From the NCBI GenBank assembly GCA_947625675.1, contig CANQPH010000033.1, forward strand, positions 1 through 33,923: a stretch of 33,923 nucleotides of DNA, read 5' to 3'. Origin of the DNA: an uncultured Acetatifactor sp. Its GTDB lineage: Bacteria; Bacillota; Clostridia; Lachnospirales; Lachnospiraceae. Every line of letters begins with the position of its first letter. The stretch's first letter is position 1. Shown piece by piece: positions 8,025 through 15,200 of the stretch. The notes beneath the pieces are model-generated. The model made no database searches. It worked only from the letters and a program-made list of their open reading frames with translations, and was not told the DNA's origin. A program made the position numbers and the translations under genes.

Positions 8025-9783
8025 GCGCAATACCTTCTTTGAAGATGAAAAGCTGGAGAAAAAGATCGACATCAAGCAGCTGGCGAGAACCGTAAAGTAC
8101 ATTCTTCCTTATAAAAAGATCCTGATCCTCGTCACCTGCATGATGCTGGTGGCGGCGGTGGTGTCCCTGCTTCCTCCCAGGCTGCTGAAGCTGATCGTGG
8201 ACGAAGTGGTGGTGAATAAGGATTATGCGCAGCTGGCCCTGGTGGGCTCCGGCATGGTGCTCTTGGCGGCGATGGAGATCGTCTTCACCTTCATCCAGGC
8301 CAGGAGCATGGGAAAAATGGGGCTGACCATCATTTCCAACATCCGGAGGGATATTTTTGACAGGCTGCAGAAGCTGCCTTTCGATTATTTTGACAACCGC
8401 CCTGACGGCAAGATCGTGGTCCGGGTCACGGAATATATCAATTCCCTGTCGGAATTTTTCTCCAATTACGTGATGATGTTCGCCATCTATATCGTGAAGA
8501 TCGTGGTGGTGACGGTGTTCATGCTTTCCCTGAGCCCTGCGCTGACCCTGATCGTGTTCGTCACGGTGGTGCCCATGATCACCATTATGTTCGTGCTCCG
8601 CTCCATCCTGCGGAAAATGTACACGGTGCACCGGCTCAAGAATTCCAACCGTACCGCTTTCCTGGTGGAGTCCATCATGGGCGAGCAGATCGTGAAAAAT
8701 TACAACCGCATCGAGATCAATAAGGAAACCTATAAGAAGGTTCACGGGGAGAGCATGGATATGTGGTGGGCCATCACCAAGCGTTCCCGCCTGAATCAGC
8801 CGGTGGTCATGATCTTCTGGCATGTGGGCACCCTGTGCATCTATGGGGTGGCCCTGGCCCTGATCCTGGGAGGGAACGATCTGATCACCGCCGGAATGGT
8901 GATCACCTTTACCACCTACATGAGCTCTTTCCAGGATCCTTTGTCTCAGATTTCCACCATTATCCAGGAGTTGGCCCAGGTGTGCTCCAACCTGGAGCAG
9001 GTGTTTGAAACCATCGATTATCCTCTGGGAATTCAGGACAAGGAAAACGCCGTCACCCTGAAGAACGTGAAGGGCAAGGTGGATTTCAACGACGTTACCT
9101 TCGCCTATGAAGAGGGCGTCAACGTCCTGGAGCACTTCGACCTCCATGTGACGCCGGGAGAGACCATCGCCCTGGTGGGGCCCACCGGCGCCGGGAAGAC
9201 CACCATCATCAACATGCTCACCAGATTTTATGACGTCCAGGAGGGCAGCGTGAAGATCGACGGCATCGACGTGAGGGATGCCACCATCGATTCCCTGCGG
9301 CGGGAAGTGGGCGTGCTCATGCAGGATCCCTTTATTTTCAAAGGGACGGTCCTGGAGAACATCCGCTACGGCAGGCGGGACGCCACGGACGAAGAGTGCA
9401 TCGCTGCGGCGAAGACCATTTTCGCCGATAAATTCATCCAGAGGCTGAAAGGCGGCTACCAGCACGAGCTGGAAGAGCGGGGCGCCGGCCTCTCCGCCGG
9501 TGAGAAGCAGCTGATCAGCTTCGCCAGGATCATTTTGAAAAATCCTTCCGTGATCATCCTGGACGAGGCCACCAGCGCCATCGATACGGAGACGGAGATC
9601 CTGATCAAGGAAGCGCTGGACGTACTGATCAAGGATAAAACGGCCTTCATCGTGGCCCACAGGCTGTCCACCATCCGCAATTCCGACCGCATCCTGTATA
9701 TCAGCAACAAGGGGATTGCGGAGGAAGGGACCCACGAGCAGCTTATGGCGAAGCGGGGACTTTACTATGAGCTGGCGAAGTGA
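8017..9783 (+). CDS. ABC exporter subunit, half with the catalytic Walker B
   Basis: Partner of the preceding subunit. The membrane domain covers residues about 1-320. The ATPase domain has Walker A GPTGAGKTT near 387, Walker B IILDEATSAID near 513 with the catalytic glutamate intact, and switch histidine in IVAHRLST. Its signature reads LSAGEKQ instead of LSGGQ. Paired with the other subunit, this gives one consensus site (this Walker A/B with the partner's SGGQ) and one degenerate site (the partner's D-for-E Walker B with this LSAGE), the known design of heterodimeric exporters. The start ATG lies within the end of the upstream gene, with GGGAGGTG just before it. At 588 residues the length is normal. 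Confidence 0.95.
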   Translation: MAKRNTFFEDEKLEKKIDIKQLARTVKYILPYKKILILVTCMMLVAAVVSLLPPRLLKLIVDEVVVNKDYAQLALVGSGMVLLAAMEIVFTFIQARSMGKMGLTIISNIRRDIFDRLQKLPFDYFDNRPDGKIVVRVTEYINSLSEFFSNYVMMFAIYIVKIVVVTVFMLSLSPALTLIVFVTVVPMITIMFVLRSILRKMYTVHRLKNSNRTAFLVESIMGEQIVKNYNRIEINKETYKKVHGESMDMWWAITKRSRLNQPVVMIFWHVGTLCIYGVALALILGGNDLITAGMVITFTTYMSSFQDPLSQISTIIQELAQVCSNLEQVFETIDYPLGIQDKENAVTLKNVKGKVDFNDVTFAYEEGVNVLEHFDLHVTPGETIALVGPTGAGKTTIINMLTRFYDVQEGSVKIDGIDVRDATIDSLRREVGVLMQDPFIFKGTVLENIRYGRRDATDEECIAAAKTIFADKFIQRLKGGYQHELEERGAGLSAGEKQLISFARIILKNPSVIILDEATSAIDTETEILIKEALDVLIKDKTAFIVAHRLSTIRNSDRILYISNKGIAEEGTHEQLMAKRGLYYELAK

Positions 9784-9875
9784 TCCGCTGTGCTTTGATC
9801 GTTTTTTCCCCGCAGGGAGCGGAAATTGAAATTTGATGCGGATCAGTTGAAAAATTGAGAAGGAGGAAGGAAAGG

Positions 9876-10715
9876 ATGTCACAAATTGGAATGAGGTTTC
9901 CCCAAGGGAAAAAGAAGGCCCTGACCCTGAGCTATGACGACGGGGTGGAACAGGATGTGAAGTTGATTGAGATCATGCGGAAGAACGGATTGAAGGGTAC
10001 CTTTAATCTGAACAGCGGCCTGTATGCGCCGGAGGGAACGGTGTATCCTCCGGGAACCATTCACCGCCGCATGACGGCAAAGCAGGTGACGGAGCTTTAT
10101 GCGGACAGCGGCATGGAAGTGGCGGTGCATGGCCTGACTCATCCTTTTCCAAACCGGCTCACCGAGGAGCAGTGCATCTATGAATTCCTGAAGGATCGGG
10201 AGAATCTGGAAGCACAGTTCCATACCATTGTAAAAGGAATGGCCTATCCCTATGGGGAATACAGCGACCAGGTGGTGGAATGCCTGAAAAAAATAGGAAT
10301 CGTCTATTCCAGAACCGTGATTTCCAGCGGAAGGTTTGGAATTCCCCGGGACTGGCTGCGGCTGGAGGCCACTTGTCATCATGACGATCCCAGGCTCATG
10401 GAGCTGGCCCGCCGTTTCGTAGAAGGAGATTCCTGGGATGTCCCCTGGCTCTTCTATCTGTGGGGACACAGCTATGAATTCGAGGCTCATGACAACTGGA
10501 ATGTGATCCGGGAATTTGCGGAGTACATGGGCGGACGGGAGGAAATCTGGTACGCCACCAACATGGAGATTTACGAGTACGTGGAAGCCTTCCGATCCCT
10601 TGTGTCTTCTCTGGACGGCTCCCGGGTGTATAATCCCACGGCATTGACCTTGTATTTTGACAGAGCGGGGAAGACGGAGTCCCTGGCTCCGGGAGAAACC
10701 CGTTGCTTTGCATAA
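9876..10715 (+). CDS. Polysaccharide deacetylase-fold protein, intracellular
   Basis: A carbohydrate esterase 4 / NodB-fold protein of 279 residues. Motif 1 is SYDDG with D21-D22. Motif 2 is HGLTH with H85 and H89, so the metal-binding Asp-His-His set is present. AYPYGEYSD near residue 125 corresponds to motif 3. There is no signal peptide or membrane anchor, unlike secreted peptidoglycan or chitin deacetylases, so the substrate is probably a soluble or cytoplasmic N-acyl sugar; that is inference. I chose ATG 9876 because AGGAGGAAGG lies just upstream; an upstream TTG at 9855 would overlap that site. It follows the ABC genes by 92 bases and ends in a strong terminator. Confidence 0.88.
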   Translation: MSQIGMRFPQGKKKALTLSYDDGVEQDVKLIEIMRKNGLKGTFNLNSGLYAPEGTVYPPGTIHRRMTAKQVTELYADSGMEVAVHGLTHPFPNRLTEEQCIYEFLKDRENLEAQFHTIVKGMAYPYGEYSDQVVECLKKIGIVYSRTVISSGRFGIPRDWLRLEATCHHDDPRLMELARRFVEGDSWDVPWLFYLWGHSYEFEAHDNWNVIREFAEYMGGREEIWYATNMEIYEYVEAFRSLVSSLDGSRVYNPTALTLYFDRAGKTESLAPGETRCFA

Positions 10716-10731
10716 AATCCTGCTGTTTTGC

Positions 10732-10787
10732 AGACCGCCGCCCCCTGGGGATCCTTCGGGAATCCATGGGACGGCGGTCTTTTTTTA
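10732..10787 (+). terminator. Rho-independent terminator after the deacetylase gene
   Basis: AGACCGCCG (10732-10740) pairs with CGGCGGTCT (10772-10780), with further pairing inside, followed by eight T residues. It separates the ABC/deacetylase group from the surface-fibre locus. Confidence 0.92.
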
Positions 10788-10859
10788 TGCTTGCCATGGA
10801 CATTTTTATCGAAAGAAAACATGAAAAAACCTTTTTTTCCTGCGCCCTTAGACGTATCC

Positions 10860-10887
10860 TTAGACAGCCGCCATGCTATACTATAAC
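10860..10887 (+). promoter_or_regulatory. Possible promoter of the surface-fibre locus
   Basis: TTAGAC (10860-10865), a 16-base spacer and TATAAC (10882-10887), between the upstream terminator and the first gene of the locus. An overlapping TATACT lies at 10877-10882. The -35 is weak, so the exact element is uncertain. Confidence 0.4.
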
Positions 10888-10968
10888 CACAGTGAGGCAA
10901 TGGCCTTTTTCTTTTAAAGGTAAAGTTAATATATCAAAGTACTTGGTTTTCTGAAAGGCGGGATGTAT

Positions 10969-11451
10969 ATGACGAATAAAGAGTTGCGTCGGTTGAGCAG
11001 ACAGGAATTGCTGCAGTTGCTGCTGGCCCTGAGCGAAGATTTCGAGGAATTGAAGAAGACGCTGAAGGACACCGAGGAAGAGCTGGAGGACGTGAAAGCC
11101 ACTTATGAGAGATTGAGAAAGCGTCTGGACAGCAAGGACGAGAAGATTCACGGTCTGCAGGATGCCTTACAGGCGGAGCAAAGCAGAAGGAGCATAGAAC
11201 TGTCCGAGGCGGGGAACATAGCGGAAGCGGCGCTTCGGCTCAACGGGATTTTCGAGGCGGCCCAGAGGGCGGCGGACCAGTACATATACAATATGCGGAC
11301 TCCCTTGGAAGAAAGGCTGAAGCTGGAACCGGGCGACGATCCGAAACTGATGGAAGAGGAGCATGACGATGATCTTCCCAGGAGTCTGGGAGGACGCAGC
11401 CCGCAGACCGAATCAGAAGAGGAGACGAACGGAACTGGCGACGAACGTTGA
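10969..11451 (+). CDS. Coiled-coil protein at the head of the surface-fibre locus
   Basis: A 160-residue cytoplasmic protein without signal peptide. The N-terminus NKELRRLSRQELLQLLLAL leads into a heptad-rich coiled coil to about residue 78. Then comes a conserved-looking helix (SEAGNIAEAALRLNGIFEAA) and an acidic, disordered tail. The overall plan recalls small DivIVA/GpsB-like or 'DNA repair ATPase-like' proteins annotated in Firmicutes, but I cannot assign a function. The ATG at 10969 fits AAAGG better than the in-frame ATG two codons upstream, which is too close to the ribosome site. The signal peptidase gene follows after 25 bases, so the gene is part of the locus and may help place secretion or assembly; that is inference. 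Confidence 0.8.
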   Translation: MTNKELRRLSRQELLQLLLALSEDFEELKKTLKDTEEELEDVKATYERLRKRLDSKDEKIHGLQDALQAEQSRRSIELSEAGNIAEAALRLNGIFEAAQRAADQYIYNMRTPLEERLKLEPGDDPKLMEEEHDDDLPRSLGGRSPQTESEEETNGTGDER

Positions 11452-11476
11452 GATTTGTGGATATGGAGATGAGGAA

Positions 11477-12070
11477 ATGAGTAAGAATACAAGGCTCGAG
11501 GATCTGGAAGCTCCCACGATATCGCAAATCAGGTCGGAGCTTCAAAAGGAACAAAAGAAAAGCAACCATGGGCGCGTGATCCGGACTACCGTTTTTTCCA
11601 TGCTGGTGGTGGCCGCCGCGTCAGCGCTGATCGCTATTTTGCTCCTGCCGGTGCTCCAGATCAGCGGGACGTCCATGTCGGATACCCTGCAGGATGGAGA
11701 CGTGGTGGTGGCCTTGAAGGGTTCCAGTTACAAAGCCGGCGACATCATTGCTTTCTACTATAATAATAATATTCTGGTGAAACGAGTGATCGCCACCGCC
11801 GGGGATTGGGTAAACATAGATGAGGAAGGCAACGTATACGTCAATGACGAGAAATTGATAGAACCCTACATCGATCAGAAGGCCCTGGGGGAGTGTAATA
11901 TCTCCCTTCCCTACCAGGTGCCGGACGGCAGGAACTTCGTTATGGGGGATCAGAGAGATACTTCTATTGACAGCAGGAACACGGCGGTAGGATGCGTCAG
12001 CAACGATCTGGTGATCGGCAAGCTGATGGCCCGTATCTGGCCCCTGTCGGAGGCAAGCCTGCTGCAATGA
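11477..12070 (+). CDS. lepB: Type I signal peptidase, Ser-Lys (bacterial) type
   Basis: A membrane-bound signal peptidase I of 197 residues that removes Sec signal peptides outside the membrane. One N-terminal membrane helix (residues about 39-60) is followed by ISGTSM with catalytic S66, then VKRVIATAGD with the general-base K102, and GDQRDTSIDSR matching the conserved C-terminal box. The ATG at 11477 is preceded by GGAG and GAGG; the open frame extends further 5' only because it overlaps the previous gene. The gene sits directly before the adhesin and pilin genes, suggesting a processing enzyme dedicated to them. A second, His-type peptidase lies at the other end of the locus. Confidence 0.93.
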   Translation: MSKNTRLEDLEAPTISQIRSELQKEQKKSNHGRVIRTTVFSMLVVAAASALIAILLLPVLQISGTSMSDTLQDGDVVVALKGSSYKAGDIIAFYYNNNILVKRVIATAGDWVNIDEEGNVYVNDEKLIEPYIDQKALGECNISLPYQVPDGRNFVMGDQRDTSIDSRNTAVGCVSNDLVIGKLMARIWPLSEASLLQ

Positions 12071-12190
12071 GAAACGGTGGTTAAACTGACTGCAATGAAG
12101 AGCGGCGGTTGAACCGGCTGCAATGAGGAACGGCGGTTGAATTAGCTGCAATGAGGAACGGTGACTGAACCGGTTGTATGGAGAGCAGTG
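12062..12190. repeat. Four 28-base tandem repeats starting at the lepB stop codon
   Basis: Units at 12062-12089, 12090-12117, 12118-12145 and 12146-12173 all begin CTGCAATGA, followed by a decayed partial copy. The first unit contains the last codons and stop of lepB (Leu-Gln-stop). The units fill the gap before the adhesin ribosome site, and no unique spacers separate them. Confidence 0.93.
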
Positions 12191-12212
12191 ATAGAAGAAA
12201 GGAGGCAGCGCG

Positions 12213-15200
12213 ATGGAATCTTCAATCATGAAAAATGCGTCGAGATTCTTGCGTGAGCAGAAGAAGAAGAAAAGATGGCAGAAGGTGTTGCTGTGTCTGG
12301 CCCTGGTTGTTGCGGCCGGAACGATGATCGCCTTGATCATGCCCGGCCAGGCTCTGACCGGTACGGAGCTTGTGCTGGATTGCCAGATAGAGGCGCCTCA
12401 TCAGCATACGGCGGATTGCTATGCGGAAGATGGCTCCCTGATCTGCGGTCTGGCGGATTACGTTGCGCACGCTCATAATGAGCTTTGCTATAACGAGGAG
12501 GGAGAGCTGGTCTGTAAGCTTCCCGAGATAGAGGGTCATGTGCATACGGACGATTGCTATGCGGAAGAGCTTGTCCTGACCTGCGGCCTGGAAGAGACCG
12601 GGGCGGACGGGGAAGGAACGCCTGCGGGGACGGCGGATCCGGAAGAAGAAGGATCTCCGGTGTCCGGCGGAGATGCGGAGGCATCCGCAGATTCCTCCCT
12701 TGCCCCCGAGGAACAGACGGGTCATGTACATACTGCCGACTGCTATACGACGGTTCGCAAACTGATCTGCGGTCAGCTGGAGACGGTGGAGCACGTGCAT
12801 GGCGACGCCTGCTTTAAGGAAGTGGGGATCGAGGGAAACGAAGGCGATATGCTTGAAGGGGAGCAGGAGCAGGAGAATTTGGACGTATCCGCCGGGGATC
12901 TGGACTTGGACGCTCTGAAGGATGAGTGGTACTTCTGCGGCAAGAAGGCCCATACTCACAGCGATGAGTGCTATGATGCTTTGGGTGATGTGCTCTGTGG
13001 GCAGGAGGAGCATGAGCACACCGAAGAATGCCTGAAGGAAGAGGCGGTTTATGTTTGTGGCCTGGAAGAGCATGTTCACGATGATACTTGCTATGATTCA
13101 GACGGCAACCTGATCTGCGGCATGCAGGAGCATGAGCATGACGAAGAATGCATTATCAGATATTGGTGCGGGCATGTAACCCATACCCATAATGCTGCCT
13201 GCTATGCAGGAGTGGATGTGACCGGCGGCGACAACGCTGCTGCGCTGAATTGTGGCCTGGAAGAGCATGAGCATACGGAGGAATGCCTGATCGTTCCCAT
13301 CCTGGAAAGAGTGTATGAGGATGGTTCCATCAAGGTAACCGCATCTTATCCTGCAGATGCCGGAATTCCTGATGATGCTGATTTCAGGGTGGAGTATATT
13401 CCTGAGGGAAGTGACGAGTATCACGATTGCATTTTCGAGGCTGAAAGCATTATGCAGACCCAGGTAAATGTGTTCGCACTTCTGAATATTGGTTTTTATC
13501 GGGAAGACGGTACTGAGATTGCTCCTGAAAAGGAAGTAAATATTAATGTACAGTTCCTTAATGACAGTGACGTAGCTTATGATGAGCCTACAGTGGTGAT
13601 TCATTACGCAGAAGAGGGCGCTGAACTGATTGACAACACTGGCATTGGGGAGGATGGTTCCACGTCCTTTGTTACGGATGAATTCTCTCCGTTCTTCATC
13701 GGTAATGGAAAAAATTTATCCGATCCTATAGATCTTAATCAAGATATTGCAGGTTTTAGTCCTGCTATTCACAAAACCATAGATTATTTGGGCGATAACG
13801 GTCAAAATGGTGAAGATAGTGACAATCCTGAAACAGATGAGGATAGTAAGTCGGATAATGATTACGCTGACGATTTATATCGTATTTCATTGGATATAAC
13901 AGGCTCGGAAGTAAATAAACCGGTTGATTTGCTGATCGTATTGGATCTTTCCTCCAGCATGGCAACGGTTAGACCGGCGGCGAAGGATGTTCCTTGGAGC
14001 GAACGTTCAAAGCGAGACTGGACAATGTGGAAGGTGTTAAATGGTGAAAATAAAGCTGCGGAAGGACTGATTGAGAAATTCTTAAAAGTCAATGAAAGCA
14101 TAGAAGACCCGAAAGATAAAAGTTTGGTTTCTGTAATTTACTTCTGCGGAAAATTTGGGGATGTTGGTAAGGGGCTTAAGTTCCGTGATAACGCATTTGC
14201 AAACTGGGGACCATTTAAGGAAATAAGTGGCGAAGGAACTGAAAGCGGAGTGATTATCCCATGGACAGATTCTTATAAGGAGTGGGAAGAAGACAAATTC
14301 ATCGATAGCGGGGAAGGTACTTATGATGCCACGAGTAATAGTATATTCCAGGCAAAGCATTTTAAATCGACAAATGGGGATCTTTCTACAACTAACTATG
14401 TGGCAGCTATGATGAGGGCGGATTATGTCTTGAGACAAAAAGAAGCTAATAACGGTCATAAAAAAATAGTTCTCTTTATCAGCGACGGATTGCCGACGCA
14501 ATATTATAAGGCAAGCGATTTGACTGATGACGTGTGGAATAATCCTAATGGAATAGCTGCTAATAACTTGACTCGATATGGTGCTGGAACAGATTCACTT
14601 GTTTATAAGGATAGTAGTCTGGATCAGACTAAGGAAGATGGCATTTCAGGATACCTGATTGGTAGATATCTTGGTTTAAAAGATAAAAATGGTAATGATA
14701 GACAGGCGTCGTATAGTGATTTAGAGGATAAAAAAGATGCTGGAGCAACTCCATATGTAAAAGAAACATTGCTTGCATTCGATCAATTTTATGAAAGAAA
14801 TTCAGATATTAAGTTTTATGGGGTAGGAATTGATTTGGGTACGACAGCAGATGGAGTGTCATATCCCAGAAGCTATACACTGGATGAGATGTCGAAAAAA
14901 TATGGAACACAGACTATAGCAATCGATTCCACAACAGCAATTGAGAGCATCATTGAGCAATTCGAACAGTTGTTGTTCCCGAATAATGTATGCATTACGG
15001 ATGATCTAAGCACCTACGTTGAGTTGTACGATGATAATGCAAATGAGACGGCAGATGTCCTGGTTACTGCAACAAATAATACTACTGGAGCTGTGCAGTA
15101 TTTGTGGAGCGGATATGGGGATGGCAAAGGCACAGGTTCTGTTAGTGTAAATGGAGCCAATAAGCAACTCAATAATAAAATTGATGGTATGGATGTTGTC

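Noticed and set aside
9781..9845. TGATCCGC and GCGGATCA inverted repeat between the ABC and deacetylase genes
   Set aside because: Eight-base arms separated by about 50 bases with no T-run; probably chance.
6255..9882. Two frames of over 600 residues antisense to the ABC genes
   Set aside because: Composition rich in His, Gln, Asp and Val, typical of antisense shadows of GC-biased genes; no starts or motifs.
12062..12190. Possible CRISPR array
   Set aside because: The 28-base units directly abut one another with no spacers, and no cas genes are near.
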